A DNA stretch of 64,000 bases from positions 94,637 through 158,636 of the forward strand of contig NZ_NKHP01000008.1 in assembly GCF_014467235.1 (NCBI RefSeq), given 5' to 3'. This document shows, piece by piece, positions 1 through 10,529 of the stretch (within the stretch, counting starts at the first letter, position 1; every line of letters begins with the position of its first letter). Both the position numbers and the translations under genes were made by a program. This DNA is from Xenorhabdus indica (GTDB lineage Bacteria > Pseudomonadota > Gammaproteobacteria > Enterobacterales > Enterobacteriaceae). The notes beneath the pieces were generated by a model that saw only the letters and a list, made by a program, of their open reading frames with translations, made no database searches and was not told where the DNA came from.

Positions 1-3
1 CAT
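1..3 (-). CDS. Start codon of a gene lying off the left edge
   Basis: The first three bases read as an ATG on the minus strand, with a Shine-Dalgarno-like GAGG (plus-strand CCTC at 9-12) about six bases upstream. A minus-strand gene therefore probably begins here and continues out of the window. In E. coli the genes following ihfB are ycaI and msbA, but nothing of the protein is visible, so no identity is given. Confidence 0.35.
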
Positions 4-191
4 TTATTCCTCTGTATTAAAATTCCATTCATGCAGAGAAGACTATTTGATAATGTGTACTACCGCCAGTCAGTTGAAATTTATTCTGAAAGTGTTTCGC
101 AAATTAATTTTAGAAGAAGAGATAGTTAACAGCAAAATGTGAAATTCATCGCAATAATAAATAAATTTAATCAAAAAATGATAAAAATGAT

Positions 192-220
192 AAAAAAAGA
201 ACGGCACCCGAAGGTGCCGT
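192..220 (-). terminator. Rho-independent terminator of ihfB
   Basis: An 8-bp stem (ACGGCACC/GGTGCCGT, 201-220) closes a four-base loop and, on the minus strand, is followed by a run of T residues (plus-strand A run at 192-199). It lies 25 bases beyond the ihfB stop codon. Confidence 0.85.
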
Positions 221-244
221 AGCAATTAAGTAATAACTTCTATC

Positions 245-535
245 TTAGCTGTTGCTATAGATATTCACGCGGTCACGTAATTCTTTACCGGGTTTAAAGT
301 GAGGAACGTATTTACCGTCCAGTTCGACTTTATCACCCGTTTTTGGATTACGACCCACACGCGGAGCTCGGTAGTGAAGAGAAAAGCTGCCGAACCCGCG
401 AACTTCAATACGTTCACCGGAGGCCAGTGTTTCTGCCATATGATCAAGCATTTCTTTCACTGCATCTTCAACGGCTTTAGCCGGCATATGAGATTGTTGC
501 TCAGCAAGTCTTTCAATTAATTCAGACTTGGTCAT
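245..535 (-). CDS. ihfB: Integration host factor beta subunit
   Basis: Beta subunit of the IHF heterodimer, the nucleoid protein that bends DNA sharply for recombination, replication initiation and sigma-54 promoters. The 96-residue length, the N-terminal helices ([14 protein letters not shown]), the [10 protein letters not shown] stretch and the RNPKTG tip of the beta-ribbon arm with its intercalating proline (around residues 62-67) are typical of IhfB rather than HU or IhfA. It follows rpsA on the same strand, as in E. coli, with an inverted repeat between them and its own terminator downstream. Its partner IhfA would be encoded elsewhere. Confidence 0.97.
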   Translation of the reverse strand: MTKSELIERLAEQQSHMPAKAVEDAVKEMLDHMAETLASGERIEVRGFGSFSLHYRAPRVGRNPKTGDKVELDGKYVPHFKPGKELRDRVNIYSNS

Positions 536-559
536 GGTACCTCCCTAAACTACCGTATT

Positions 560-594
560 CGGGTAATATTATCGTATCCGAAAAATATTACCCG
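560..594 (-). repeat. Inverted repeat between rpsA and ihfB
   Basis: An 11-bp perfect inverted repeat (CGGGTAATATT at 560-570 and its complement at 584-594) with a 13-base loop sits between the rpsA stop and the ihfB start. On the minus strand it has no T tract, so it is more likely a partial terminator, RNA processing site or mRNA-stabilising hairpin than a full terminator. Confidence 0.6.
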
Positions 595-610
595 CCGTTA
601 TTGACTTAGA

Positions 611-2284
611 TTATTCGCCTTTAGCTGCTTTGAAAGCTTCAGCCATTGCGTTGTTAGCAAAGTTCACATCTTCTTGCTTGTTCACAGAAGCGATAGCATC
701 TTTTTCATCAGCTTCGTCTTTTGCACGAACAGACAGATTGATTACACGGTTTTTGCGGTCAACACCAACATATTTGGCTTCGATTTCATCGCCAACGTTC
801 AGAACTTGAGTTGCATCTTCAACGCGGTCACGAGAAGCTTCTGATGCACGCAGGTAACCTTCAACGCCGTTAGCTAATTCAACTGTAGCACCTTTTGCGT
901 CAACCGCAGTTACTTTACCATTAACAATAGTACCTTTCTTGTTTACAGACAGGTAGTTATTGAATGGATCTTCTGCCAGTTGCTTGATACCCAGAGAGAT
1001 ACGCTCACGCTCTGCATCTACTTGCAGAACTACAGCAGCAATTTCGTCGCCTTTTTTGTATTCACGAACTGCTTCTTCACCTGCAACGTTCCAGGAGATG
1101 TCAGACAGGTGAACCAGACCGTCGATACCGCCGTCTAAACCGATGAAGATACCAAAATCAGTGATTGACTTAATTTTACCTTCAACACGGTCGTTTTTGT
1201 TGTGAGTTTCAGCAAATTGCTGCCAAGGGTTAGCTTTACACTGTTTCAGACCCAGGGAGATACGACGACGTTCTTCATCGATATCCAGAACCATAACTTC
1301 CACAACATCACCAACGTTAACAACTTTAGATGGGTGGATGTTTTTGTTAGTCCAATCCATTTCTGAAACGTGTACCAGACCTTCAACGCCTTCTTCGATT
1401 TCAACGAAGCAGCCGTAGTCAGTCAGGTTAGTTACGCGACCAGTCAGTTTAGTACTTTCTGGATAACGTTTAGCGATTGCTACCCATGGATCTTCACCCA
1501 ATTGTTTCAGACCCAGAGATACGCGAGTACGCTCACGATCGAACTTCAGTACCTTAACTGTGATTTCATCGCCCACATTGACGATTTCGCTTGGGTGTTT
1601 AACACGTTTCCAAGCCATATCAGTAATGTGCAGCAGGCCATCAACACCGCCCAGATCAACGAATGCACCGTAGTCAGTCAGGTTCTTAACGATACCTTTA
1701 ACTTCCATGCCTTCTTGCAAGTTTTCCAGCAACTGATCACGCTCTGCGCTGTTTTCAGATTCAATAACAGCACGACGGGAAACAACTACGTTGTTGCGTT
1801 TTTGATCCAGCTTGATGACTTTGAACTCAAGCTCTTTGCCTTCAAGGTGAGCAGTATCACGAACTGGGCGAACATCAACCAGTGAACCTGGCAGGAACGC
1901 ACGGATACCGTTCAGTTCTACAGTGAAGCCGCCTTTTACTTTACCGTTGATAATACCGGTAACCGTTTCAGCTTCTTCGTATGCTTTTTCCAGCATCAGC
2001 CATGCTTCGTGACGTTTCGCTTTTTCACGGGACAGGATAGTTTCACCGAAACCATCTTCTACCGCATCCAGAGCTACGTCAATTTCATCGCCAACTTGGA
2101 TTTCCAGCTCGCCCTGAGCGTTTTTGAATTGCTCTACAGGAATAGCAGATTCTGATTTCAGACCTGCGTCAACCAATACAACGTCTTTATCGATAGCAAC
2201 AACAACGCCACGTACGATTGCACCTGGACGAGTTTCGATAGCCTGTAGGGATTCTTCAAAGAGTTGAGCAAAAGATTCTGTCAT
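611..2284 (-). CDS. rpsA: 30S ribosomal protein S1
   Basis: Ribosomal protein S1, which binds the 30S subunit and unfolds and recruits mRNA for initiation. The 557-residue protein has six successive S1/OB-type repeats; repeats 3-6 carry the characteristic G-x-V-x-x-x-x-D-(Y/F)-G pattern (for example [15 protein letters not shown] and [15 protein letters not shown]). I chose the ATG at 2284, giving [12 protein letters not shown] as in E. coli S1, over the in-frame ATG five codons upstream. It lies between cmk and ihfB on the same strand, as in E. coli. S1 is known to repress its own translation; I cannot see that control directly here. Confidence 0.97.
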   Translation of the reverse strand: MTESFAQLFEESLQAIETRPGAIVRGVVVAIDKDVVLVDAGLKSESAIPVEQFKNAQGELEIQVGDEIDVALDAVEDGFGETILSREKAKRHEAWLMLEKAYEEAETVTGIINGKVKGGFTVELNGIRAFLPGSLVDVRPVRDTAHLEGKELEFKVIKLDQKRNNVVVSRRAVIESENSAERDQLLENLQEGMEVKGIVKNLTDYGAFVDLGGVDGLLHITDMAWKRVKHPSEIVNVGDEITVKVLKFDRERTRVSLGLKQLGEDPWVAIAKRYPESTKLTGRVTNLTDYGCFVEIEEGVEGLVHVSEMDWTNKNIHPSKVVNVGDVVEVMVLDIDEERRRISLGLKQCKANPWQQFAETHNKNDRVEGKIKSITDFGIFIGLDGGIDGLVHLSDISWNVAGEEAVREYKKGDEIAAVVLQVDAERERISLGIKQLAEDPFNNYLSVNKKGTIVNGKVTAVDAKGATVELANGVEGYLRASEASRDRVEDATQVLNVGDEIEAKYVGVDRKNRVINLSVRAKDEADEKDAIASVNKQEDVNFANNAMAEAFKAAKGE

Positions 2285-2478
2285 TTTAATGATCTTCAAG
2301 GTTTTAAATTAACGTCCATCTAGCATCCAGCCGAATGGGGTTGTTTTACATACCCCGCAACATTCCTTGTTACAAGGTGTTTTGGCATGCCAGTATATTT
2401 TACTACCCACATACCAGAATTCTATATACATCGTCTTGATGTGCAGTTGCAATAGTATAATATGCCAAAAGAGGCAAT

Positions 2479-3165
2479 CTAAACAGGTAATGTTAACGTA
2501 TTTCTCGCATAACTCAGTGCCTTACCGATCACTTCTTCAATAGACATATTAGTCGAATTTAAGATCAATGCATCCTGTGCAGGCACTAGTGGTGCAACTG
2601 CCCGATTGCGGTCGCGGAAATCCCGCTCTTGTATCTCGGACAAAAGGCTTTCAAAGTTAACACTAAAACCTTTTTCCTGCAACTGCAACATACGCCTGCG
2701 AGCACGTTCTTCCGCACTGGCATCAAGAAAAATCTTTACTGGTGCATCAGGGAAGACGACAGTTCCCATATCACGACCATCAGCAATCAAGCCCGGAGCA
2801 ACACGAAAAGCCCGTTGACGGCGTAGCAATGCTTCACGGACACGCGGGAAAGTTGCCGCCTGAGAAGCGGTATTACCCACAGTTTCTGTGCGGATTTCAT
2901 TACTGACATCTTCACCTTCAAGAATCACTCTGAGCTTACCATTTGCAGGAACAAAACGAACATCCAGATTTGCAGCCAGAGGAACCAGTGAGTCTTCAGA
3001 CTGGATATTCACTTGATGGTGGATGGCTGCTAGTGCCAATACACGATAAATGGCCCCTGAATCAAGTAATTGCCAATCCAATGCTTCAGCCAGTGCCTGA
3101 CATAATGTTCCCTTGCCTGCACCACTTGGCCCGTCAACGGTGATTACCGGGGCTATTGCTGTCAT
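2479..3165 (-). CDS. cmk: Cytidylate kinase
   Basis: Phosphorylates CMP and dCMP to the diphosphates using ATP in the cytoplasm, recycling nucleotides from RNA turnover. The P-loop GPSGAGKGT is at residues 13-21, the CMP-binding region includes DSGAIYR and [12 protein letters not shown], and an arginine-rich lid ([11 protein letters not shown]) follows. The length of 228 residues matches the family. It lies between aroA and rpsA on the same strand, the usual enterobacterial order. A gap of about 195 bases separates it from rpsA and is likely to hold rpsA promoters. Confidence 0.96.
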   Translation of the reverse strand: MTAIAPVITVDGPSGAGKGTLCQALAEALDWQLLDSGAIYRVLALAAIHHQVNIQSEDSLVPLAANLDVRFVPANGKLRVILEGEDVSNEIRTETVGNTASQAATFPRVREALLRRQRAFRVAPGLIADGRDMGTVVFPDAPVKIFLDASAEERARRRMLQLQEKGFSVNFESLLSEIQERDFRDRNRAVAPLVPAQDALILNSTNMSIEEVIGKALSYARNTLTLPV

Positions 3166-3387
3166 TCATTTTCCTCCTTTTTGGCTTTGCATAGCGCTTT
3201 CAGCATTGCTTTCCGACATAACAAACGGATTAACTACGAATGCAAAAAATTGCTCAATTAGCAATCAGTAAAATATGCCTTATTATACCTACTCGGAAGG
3301 TGAGTGGAATAAATACATCATAATTAATCAACAAATTTCGCCATGAATATATACTCTTTATTTCAGCCGCCATGATACGGCTCGAAA

Positions 3388-4671
3388 TTATTGGGTATAG
3401 CTGATGGATTCAAGTTGTTTGAAATAATCGGGGAATGTTTTCGCTGTACAACCAGGATCAAGGATAGTCACTGGGGTATCCGAAAAAGCAACCAATGAAA
3501 AACACATCGCAACGCGATGATCGTTATAGGTTTCAATTTCAGCAAACTTCAGTTTTTCCGGTGGAACAATGCGTATGTAATCATGTCCTTCTTCTACTTC
3601 AGCACCAACTTTACGCAGCTCAGTCGCCATAGCATTAAGACGATCGGTTTCTTTTACCCGCCAGTTATAAATATTACGAATAGTGGTTTCACCTTTGGCA
3701 AATAGTGCAGTTGTCGCGATAGTCATAGCAGCATCAGGAATCGCATTCATATCCATATCAATGCCAATCAATGCGCCACGTTCGCATTCTACAAAATCAT
3801 TCCCCCAACGTATGGTCGCGCCCATTTTCTCCAACACATTTGCGAATTTCGTATCACCCTGCAAACTGTTTTTGCCAATACCTGTAACGCGGACTGTGCC
3901 ACCTCTAATCGCAGCAGCGGCAAGAAAATAAGATGCAGATGAAGCATCACCTTCAACCAGATAATGCCCCGGTGATTGGTATTGCCGTTGTCCCTTAACA
4001 CGAAAGACTTGATATTGTTCGTTTTCCACTGCCACACCAAAACTGTTCATCAATGCCAGTGTAATATCGATATAAGGTTTAGAAACCAGATCTCCTTGAA
4101 TATGAATTTCGGTGTCATTCAACGCCAAAGGTGCTGCCATCAATAAAGCGGTCAGAAATTGACTGGAAACACTGCCATCTACAACAACTTTTCCACCAAG
4201 AAAACCGCCTTTGATACGTAATGGAGGGTAATTTTCTTGTTCAAGATAATCTATTTGAGCCCCGCCTTGACGTAAGGCATCCACTAAATGGCCGATGGGA
4301 CGTTCTTTCATTCGTGGTTCACCCGTCAGAATAACATCGTTATGTCCCAGACATAATGCAGCAGCCAGTGGGCGCATCGCTGTTCCTGCGTTCCCCAAGA
4401 ATAGTTCCAGTCCATTTTTACCAGTTATAATTCCACCAATGCCATCCACTTCACAGGCAGTTCTATCATCTGATAAACGATAGGAAATACCCAATTCTGT
4501 CAATGCATTAAGCATATGGTAAATATCATCACTATCTAATAAATTGGTCAGATAAGTTGTCCCTTTAGCGAAAGCAGCAAGTAATAATGCACGGTTGGAA
4601 ACACTTTTGGAACCGGGTAAATTAATAGTTCCATTAATGCAGGATATAGGTTGTAACGTCAGGGATTGCAT
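3388..4671 (-). CDS. aroA: 3-phosphoshikimate 1-carboxyvinyltransferase (EPSP synthase)
   Basis: Transfers enolpyruvyl from PEP to shikimate-3-phosphate, the sixth step of the shikimate pathway leading to chorismate. Visible signatures are [16 protein letters not shown] near the N terminus (substrate-binding Lys/Ser), [10 protein letters not shown] around residue 95 (PEP loop), [10 protein letters not shown] around 124-134, [14 protein letters not shown] with the catalytic-region Asp, and RVKETDR near residue 345. The length (427) equals that of E. coli AroA. The gene follows serC on the same strand with a strong hairpin between them, the classic serC-aroA arrangement. Confidence 0.97.
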   Translation of the reverse strand: MQSLTLQPISCINGTINLPGSKSVSNRALLLAAFAKGTTYLTNLLDSDDIYHMLNALTELGISYRLSDDRTACEVDGIGGIITGKNGLELFLGNAGTAMRPLAAALCLGHNDVILTGEPRMKERPIGHLVDALRQGGAQIDYLEQENYPPLRIKGGFLGGKVVVDGSVSSQFLTALLMAAPLALNDTEIHIQGDLVSKPYIDITLALMNSFGVAVENEQYQVFRVKGQRQYQSPGHYLVEGDASSASYFLAAAAIRGGTVRVTGIGKNSLQGDTKFANVLEKMGATIRWGNDFVECERGALIGIDMDMNAIPDAAMTIATTALFAKGETTIRNIYNWRVKETDRLNAMATELRKVGAEVEEGHDYIRIVPPEKLKFAEIETYNDHRVAMCFSLVAFSDTPVTILDPGCTAKTFPDYFKQLESISYTQ

Positions 4672-4732
4672 AAACAGCGGGCTCTCCGATTGGTAACATA
4701 ATGTATTTTTAATTGATGAGATAGATTCATAT

Positions 4733-4753
4733 CGGGAGGTTTTATTCCTCCCG
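4733..4753 (-). terminator. Hairpin between serC and aroA (attenuator-like)
   Basis: A perfect 7-bp GC-rich stem (CGGGAGG/CCTCCCG) with a 7-base loop sits in the 99-base serC-aroA gap. There is no good T tract on the minus strand, so partial termination or RNA processing that lowers aroA relative to serC is an inference. A comparable intergenic terminator/attenuator is known in the E. coli serC-aroA operon. Confidence 0.55.
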
Positions 4754-4770
4754 ACCCGATAATAAAATTA

Positions 4771-5859
4771 TTATGCGTTGCGGCGCTCAAAATCTGCCAT
4801 AAATTCGACCAATGCCTGAACACCTTCATACGGCATCGCGTTATAGATTGAAGCTCTGGCTCCGCCGGCGACTTTATGTCCTTTCAAAGCGTGTAATCCT
4901 TGTGAATAGGCTTCTTCCAGAAATTTTCCATCCAGAGCCGGATTTGCCAACTGGAATGGCACATTCATGATAGAGCGGTTTTGCGGTGCGACACGGTTGA
5001 TATACAGGCTACTGTTATCAATAGCCTGATACAGGCTTTCAGCTTTTGCATAATTCCGTTTTTTGATCTCCTGCAAACCACCTTGTTCTTTCAACCACTT
5101 GAATACCATACCAGAGAGATACCATGCAAATGTTGGTGGCGTGTTATACATAGAATCATAATTAGCCTGTACGGTATAGTCCAGAATGGAAGGGGTGTGC
5201 TGATGCGCTTTACCCAACAAATCTTCACGGATAATCACAGCCGTAATCCCTGCCGGCCCGATATTTTTCTGGGCACCTGCATAAATGACACCATAACGGC
5301 TCACATCAATTGGTGCAGAAAGAATGGTTGAAGAATAATCGGCAACTACAATCTTATCATCGCCAAAATCCGGCTCTTCAAAAATGGCAATGCCATCAAT
5401 AGTTTCATTAGGGCAATAATGAACATAAGCAGCATCCCGATTTAAAGCCCATTCACTCATTGGCTTCACACTTTTAATGCCATCTGTTTCAGTTAGAATA
5501 TTAATAACATTAGGTGTACAATATTTTTCTGCGTCTTTAGCCGCACTTTCAGCCCAATAACCGCCAACGATATAATCTGCTGACGTTTTATTGCCAAGTA
5601 AATTCAATGGCAATGCTGAAAACTGACCACGGGCACCACCATGGCAAAATAACACCTTATAATTATCAGGTATCGATAATAAATCCCGGAGATCTTTTTC
5701 TGCTTCAGCCGCAACAGAGACAAATTCTTTGCTGCGATGACTGATCTCCATAACCGACGTTCCCAGTCCATGCCAGTTGCAAAGTTCTTGTTCCGCACGA
5801 CGTAATACTTCTGCTGGCAACATAGCTGGGCCAGCACTGAAATTATATACCTGACTCAT
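4771..5859 (-). CDS. serC: Phosphoserine/phosphohydroxythreonine aminotransferase
   Basis: PLP enzyme that makes O-phosphoserine from 3-phosphohydroxypyruvate and also acts in pyridoxal phosphate synthesis. The N terminus [14 protein letters not shown], the STSV-type phosphate region read here as [16 protein letters not shown], and the PLP lysine in [10 protein letters not shown] (about residue 198) identify SerC. The 362 residues match the E. coli enzyme. It is the first gene of the serC-aroA unit; its promoter should lie in the 366-base gap shared with the divergent gene at 6226. Confidence 0.97.
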   Translation of the reverse strand: MSQVYNFSAGPAMLPAEVLRRAEQELCNWHGLGTSVMEISHRSKEFVSVAAEAEKDLRDLLSIPDNYKVLFCHGGARGQFSALPLNLLGNKTSADYIVGGYWAESAAKDAEKYCTPNVINILTETDGIKSVKPMSEWALNRDAAYVHYCPNETIDGIAIFEEPDFGDDKIVVADYSSTILSAPIDVSRYGVIYAGAQKNIGPAGITAVIIREDLLGKAHQHTPSILDYTVQANYDSMYNTPPTFAWYLSGMVFKWLKEQGGLQEIKKRNYAKAESLYQAIDNSSLYINRVAPQNRSIMNVPFQLANPALDGKFLEEAYSQGLHALKGHKVAGGARASIYNAMPYEGVQALVEFMADFERRNA

Positions 5860-6225
5860 TAACCCACCCTATCATTATGGATACAATAAAAATCGGACGT
5901 ACTGGTTTTATCACTCCCGCTTTGCCTCTGCAATGGTTATTACCAGATTCTTTTAACTTGCGGTTAGGCCATGCTGTTTGTAAGATATTAATCCACCCAA
6001 TAAAAAACTAATTATCTCCGACTAATAATTAATTCAGCTTTCATTATTTGAATTCATATTATTTAATAAAAACATGAATATCAAATTATGTGTAATACAT
6101 TTCAAAGCCATTCAGCGTAAATTATTTATCAACTATTGATACAGCAAATAAAATAACAACCCCCTGTTATATAAATAAAGAAAAACCCTTAATCATTTGC
6201 GAAAGGAATAACAAGGATTCACACA
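5860..6225. promoter_or_regulatory. Divergent promoter region between serC and the NRPS-like gene
   Basis: This AT-rich 366-base gap separates two divergent genes and should hold both promoters. No ORF with a ribosome-binding site and no named operator could be supported. Near its right end, AAGGA followed by TTCACACA precedes the ATG at 6226 and serves as ribosome-binding site. Confidence 0.45.
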
Positions 6226-9200
6226 ATGATAAATACCACCCCCTATAATTTCGAAAGTAAATCAATATCTCCTACTGACTATGATATGATTAATCTTCTT
6301 ATACAAAAAACCTCAGAAAACCCTGACCACCATGCAATAATTACAGAAGAACGCATAATCAGTTACCAAGAATTAATCTATCAAGCACGATCATTGGCAT
6401 TTCACTTATATAATCTGGGTGTGAAATATGAAACTCCCGTCGCTATTTTATTGGAACCTGGAATTGAACAAATCATTAGTCAAGTTGCCATTCTAATGGT
6501 AGGTGGAAGTTGTGTTCCTCTCGATCCTGCCGTGCCTGATAACAGGTTATGCTTTATGTTACAAGACTTACAAATAAATCTGACATTAACAACTCACCAA
6601 TATCAAGATCGCACCTTACCAACAGATTTCGTTATTATTAATCAAGATATACTGGAAGTTTCAAAGACTGAAGATCTTCCTAATATTCATAGAGGAAAAA
6701 ACCATCGCTCCCATATTTTATTCACTTCCGGAACGACTGGAACCCCCAAAGCAGTTGAAATTGAAGCTCGCGGTATTCTACGTTTCATTGTTAATCCAAC
6801 TCATATCAATTTAACTGCTACTGATATAATAGCCTCTGTTTGTAATACTACATTTGATGTTTATCTGTTCGAAATCTGGGTAACTTTATTAAATGGAGCT
6901 TCAATAGTTATTATTCCAAGAAAAATAATTATTGATCCTTATTTATTTAAAACCACATTAGAAAAGTTCTCTGTGAGCTGTCTGATTATGACGGCCACGT
7001 TATTCCACTTAACTGCTCAAACATATCCTCAAGCATTTCGTCAATTACGTTACCTTCTCATAGGTGGTGAAACACTCAATTCACATATTTTACGCCAAGT
7101 TTTACAATTCAACCCTCCCCAACATTTCATAAACTGCTATGGCCCCACTGAAAGTGTCATCATGGCCCTAACCTATGAAGCCACATTAGACGAATTAACA
7201 GAAGACAATGTACCAATAGGAAGGCCAATTGCTAATGCTGATATCTATATTTTGGATGACCAACAACAACCTGTTGCGCCAAATCAAATAGGTGAGATAT
7301 ATCTTGCAGGCGAGGGGTTAGCCCGTGGTTATTGGAATCGTCCAGAAATTAATGCTCAACGTTTCATGATGATTGACGTTGGGAAAAATAACCAATTAAA
7401 AAGAATATATAGAACTGGTGATTTAGGCTGGCAACGTTCTGATGGTGTTTATATGTATGCAGGGCGGATAGATAATCAGATAAAAATACGCGGGCATCGT
7501 ATCGAAACTGAAGAGGTAGAAACTCAACTATTGAAAAGTCAACTACTACAATCAGCGGCTGTATGCGTCGTAAAAAAAGAGAATACAGAACCCTACTCAA
7601 TTGCTTTTATCGTTCCTAAAGAACCGGAGGCTTTCTCCAAACAAACACTCACTCAATGGGCAAGTCATCATTTACCTGGCTATATGCATCCCCGGCTTGT
7701 CGTTGTTGAACATATTCCTCTTACCCAAAATGGTAAAATGGATAGAGCTCGTTTGCTAGCAGAATATTCGAAGAATCAAAAACAACAATTTCTGTCTCAA
7801 CTAAATACTAAAATGAGCGAAGAGGAATTGATCGTTTTAAATATTTGGAGTCAAGTCTTAGATAATTACGATATTACGTTAGATAGCGATTTTTTTCAGT
7901 CAGGAGGTAATTCATTACAAGCTGCCAGACTTATTATTGATATCGGGAATAAGATGCAGAGACGTTTACCTGTTCAGCTCTTATATGACTCACCCACGCC
8001 AAGAAAACTAGCAACAAGTTTACAACAAAACAAGAACGAGCTCACTGATATATGTGCTGTTATGCTTAAAGATAGCCAGCTTCCTTCCGATATCCAGCCG
8101 TTATCTCAACCACTTCAACCATGGCTGGATTCAAACTCAGGGCGAGTATTATTAACCGGTGCAACGGGATTCCTGGGAGCTTTTCTCCTACGTGATCTTT
8201 TGTTGCAAACTGAAATTAATAAAGTCACTTGCCTGGTACGTGCACATAATAATGAGGCTGCCTTGCTGAAAGTTAAGGAAAACCTGAATCAATATGGTCT
8301 ATGGAAAGAAGAATTTCTCTCACGATTGCAAGTTATTGCCAGTGATATTGCAAAACCTCAATTTGCCCTGAGCCAACAAATTTATGAAAATCTATCTACA
8401 GAATGTGATGTTATTTTTCATTTAGCCGCGCATGTAAATTATTCGCAGCCTTATTCTATACATTACTCTAGCAATATTTTGGGAACACTAAATGTATTAC
8501 GCTTTGCTGTCAGTAAGAAAATAAAACCTCTACACTATATGTCCACTATTGCTGTTTTTGGTCCTGTCGGGCTTTTCTCTACTGTACCCAGAATATATGA
8601 AGATGATGACATAACATCTTACTTGCCTGGATTAAAATATGATTCAGGATATACACAAAGTCAGTGGGTTGTTGAGCAAATAATATGGCAGGCCAGAGAC
8701 AGAGGAATACCTCTTGCGGTATATCGCCCTGGTTTTATCATGGGAGATAGTTTGACTGGAGCAAGTAATCCTAACGATTTTATATCCAGGTTGGTCAAAG
8801 GCTGTATAATGATCAACGCTTATCCACTACTCGTTAATCAACGAAAAGAGTTCGTTCCAATTAATTATGTCAGCCAACTCTTACTTGATATTTCTCGCAA
8901 TAATCGCAACCTGGGAAAAGCTTATCACTTAGTTTCACCTGACAATAAGCAATCTGTCGATTTAAAACCCTTTTTTGAAATACTTAATCAGTGTGGTTAT
9001 CACCTCAAAGACATGCATTATTCTGAATGGCTAAAAAAATTAGAAACCGATCAAAAGCTGATAGATAACCCCCTGCTACCATTACTGCCCATGTTATCTG
9101 AAAAAGTTTATGGTGAGCTTACACGATGGGAGGTGTACGAAAATATGCCAGCATATGATGCAAAAAATACAGAATCAGCACTAGAGACATCCGTTACATA

Positions 9201-9270
9201 TACATCAATGGATAGTGATCTTCTAAAGCGTTATCTTACTTACTGGAAAAAAATAGGTTTTTTATCATAG
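6226..9270 (+). CDS. Stand-alone NRPS-like enzyme: adenylation - carrier - thioester reductase
   Basis: A 1014-residue single-module enzyme predicted to activate a carboxylic or amino acid as the adenylate, load it on a phosphopantetheine arm and release it reductively as an aldehyde or alcohol. Seen in order: adenylation domain, about residues 15-510 (A3 LFTSGTTGTPKA, A5 NCYGPTES, A7 YRTGDLG, A8 GRIDNQIKIRGHRIE, A10 LTQNGKMDR); carrier domain, about 530-600, with the attachment serine in FFQSGGNSLQAARL; reductase, about 640-1010, with the NAD(P)H loop LLTGATGFLGAFLL. There is no condensation or thioesterase domain and no neighbouring biosynthetic gene. By eye alignment to the GrsA pocket the code reads roughly D-V-F-L-L-G-C-I-M; I do not assign a substrate. 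The usual YxxxK in the reductase reads Y-T-Q-S-Q. It is lower in GC than its neighbours and sits between serC and ycaO, where E. coli has no such gene, suggesting acquisition. The same three-part layout occurs in carboxylic acid reductases and in Lys2. Confidence 0.9.
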   Translation: MINTTPYNFESKSISPTDYDMINLLIQKTSENPDHHAIITEERIISYQELIYQARSLAFHLYNLGVKYETPVAILLEPGIEQIISQVAILMVGGSCVPLDPAVPDNRLCFMLQDLQINLTLTTHQYQDRTLPTDFVIINQDILEVSKTEDLPNIHRGKNHRSHILFTSGTTGTPKAVEIEARGILRFIVNPTHINLTATDIIASVCNTTFDVYLFEIWVTLLNGASIVIIPRKIIIDPYLFKTTLEKFSVSCLIMTATLFHLTAQTYPQAFRQLRYLLIGGETLNSHILRQVLQFNPPQHFINCYGPTESVIMALTYEATLDELTEDNVPIGRPIANADIYILDDQQQPVAPNQIGEIYLAGEGLARGYWNRPEINAQRFMMIDVGKNNQLKRIYRTGDLGWQRSDGVYMYAGRIDNQIKIRGHRIETEEVETQLLKSQLLQSAAVCVVKKENTEPYSIAFIVPKEPEAFSKQTLTQWASHHLPGYMHPRLVVVEHIPLTQNGKMDRARLLAEYSKNQKQQFLSQLNTKMSEEELIVLNIWSQVLDNYDITLDSDFFQSGGNSLQAARLIIDIGNKMQRRLPVQLLYDSPTPRKLATSLQQNKNELTDICAVMLKDSQLPSDIQPLSQPLQPWLDSNSGRVLLTGATGFLGAFLLRDLLLQTEINKVTCLVRAHNNEAALLKVKENLNQYGLWKEEFLSRLQVIASDIAKPQFALSQQIYENLSTECDVIFHLAAHVNYSQPYSIHYSSNILGTLNVLRFAVSKKIKPLHYMSTIAVFGPVGLFSTVPRIYEDDDITSYLPGLKYDSGYTQSQWVVEQIIWQARDRGIPLAVYRPGFIMGDSLTGASNPNDFISRLVKGCIMINAYPLLVNQRKEFVPINYVSQLLLDISRNNRNLGKAYHLVSPDNKQSVDLKPFFEILNQCGYHLKDMHYSEWLKKLETDQKLIDNPLLPLLPMLSEKVYGELTRWEVYENMPAYDAKNTESALETSVTYTSMDSDLLKRYLTYWKKIGFLS

Positions 9271-9295
9271 TGTAGAGTTTATATTTTATACAATA

Positions 9296-9323
9296 CAGAA
9301 AGACGTTTTCAAACGTCTTTCTG
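9296..9323. terminator. Bidirectional terminator between the NRPS-like gene and ansB
   Basis: A near-continuous palindrome, CAGAAAGACGTTT and its complement around a two-base centre, lies in the 66-base gap between two convergent genes. The stem supplies U-rich ends on both strands, so it can serve both transcripts. Confidence 0.8.
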
Positions 9324-9336
9324 CCTGGATCAGGAA

Positions 9337-10380
9337 TTAATATTTAGAAAACATTTCCTGAATTTTTGCTGGATCAGAAGTTTCAGTCAGAGCCAGTTGC
9401 AGAAGAACACGAGCTTTCTGCGGGTTCAAACGTTCTGATGCTACAAAACCATATTTGCTGTCATTAACTTCAGCATTCTGAGTAGTGTAACCGAAAGGAA
9501 TACGGCTAGAGCGAACAACTACAATGCCATCTTTAGCTGCTTGAGCCAGTGTGTCCAAAATGGATTTATAGATATTACCGTTACCTACGCCTGCACTGAT
9601 AATTCCTTTATAACCATTTTCCACAAATGCTTTTGCTGGCAGATCAGAAGCATTCGAATAGTTATAAACGATACCTACTTTTGGCAATTGGTTCAGTTTG
9701 CTGACATCAAAAACAGCTTTATCAGATCTTACTGGTGCAACAGAGTAATAGTTAACTTTACCGTTATGAATAAAACCCTGTGACCCCGCATTTACTGCCT
9801 GAAATGCCTGAACTTCAGTGGTGCTCAATTTACTGATGTCACGACCATGAATAACCGAGTCATTCATAGCTAACAAGACACCACGGTTTGCGGAGTTTTT
9901 ATCTGCTGCTACAGCTACTGCATTATAGAGGTTCAATGGACCGTCAGCACCCAAAGCAGTGGATGGACGCATTGCACCAACCATTACAATTGGTTTACGG
10001 CACTGAGTCGTCAGATCAAGGAAGTAAGCGGTTTCTTCCATAGTGTCAGTACCGTGAGTGATTACAAAACCATCAGTTTTATCACAATCAGCATTGATTT
10101 TTTTCGCCAGAGTCAGCCAAACTTGATCGTTCATGTCCTGTGAACCAATGCTAACAACCTGCTCCCCTTTCAGATCAGCAATATTTTTGATAGCAGGAAC
10201 AGCATTCAGCAATGAATCTATACCTACTTTACCCGCAGTATAACTGGACTGAGTTGCAGATTCACCGCCCCCAGCGATTGTCCCCCCCGTCGCCAACACA
10301 GTAATGTTTGGCAAAGCAAACGCAGAACCACTGACTAAAGCCAGAAAACTAGCCATTGCTGTTTTTTTGATCTTTTTCAT
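9337..10380 (-). CDS. ansB: Periplasmic L-asparaginase II
   Basis: Hydrolyses L-asparagine to aspartate and ammonia in the periplasm. A signal peptide is plain (MKKIKK, a hydrophobic core, then SGSAFA before LPNITVLATGG), with cleavage near residue 22. The two active-site threonine motifs are present: TGGTIAGGG near residue 31 and HGTDTMEETAYFL near residue 110, as is GAMRPSTALGADGP. The length (347) fits the type II, high-affinity group. The start has a ribosome-binding site AGAGG seven bases upstream. It stands alone, convergent with the NRPS-like gene and divergent from ycaO. E. coli ansB is controlled by FNR and CRP; I cannot confirm sites here. Confidence 0.95.
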   Translation of the reverse strand: MKKIKKTAMASFLALVSGSAFALPNITVLATGGTIAGGGESATQSSYTAGKVGIDSLLNAVPAIKNIADLKGEQVVSIGSQDMNDQVWLTLAKKINADCDKTDGFVITHGTDTMEETAYFLDLTTQCRKPIVMVGAMRPSTALGADGPLNLYNAVAVAADKNSANRGVLLAMNDSVIHGRDISKLSTTEVQAFQAVNAGSQGFIHNGKVNYYSVAPVRSDKAVFDVSKLNQLPKVGIVYNYSNASDLPAKAFVENGYKGIISAGVGNGNIYKSILDTLAQAAKDGIVVVRSSRIPFGYTTQNAEVNDSKYGFVASERLNPQKARVLLQLALTETSDPAKIQEMFSKY

Positions 10381-10529
10381 TATTCAACCTCTTGTAAAAA
10401 AAGCTATTTTAGTATGTATAAGAGAAATAAATAAACTCTAATTAACAATAATTTTTGGAATTAAATAGAGGAGACAAAAAAAACTCCGTATGATATGCAA
10501 TTCTTAACAGAAATCGAAGTGAATAAACG

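Noticed and set aside
1370..1885. 171-codon plus-strand frame opposite rpsA
   Set aside because: Lies wholly antisense to a highly conserved ribosomal protein gene, has no ribosome-binding site and an implausible composition; it is a shadow frame.
3390..3440. GATGGATTCAAGTTGTTTGAAAT resembling the ERIC-like end
   Set aside because: It lies in the aroA 3' coding region and encodes the conserved YFKQLESIS tail; the resemblance is limited and explained by the protein.
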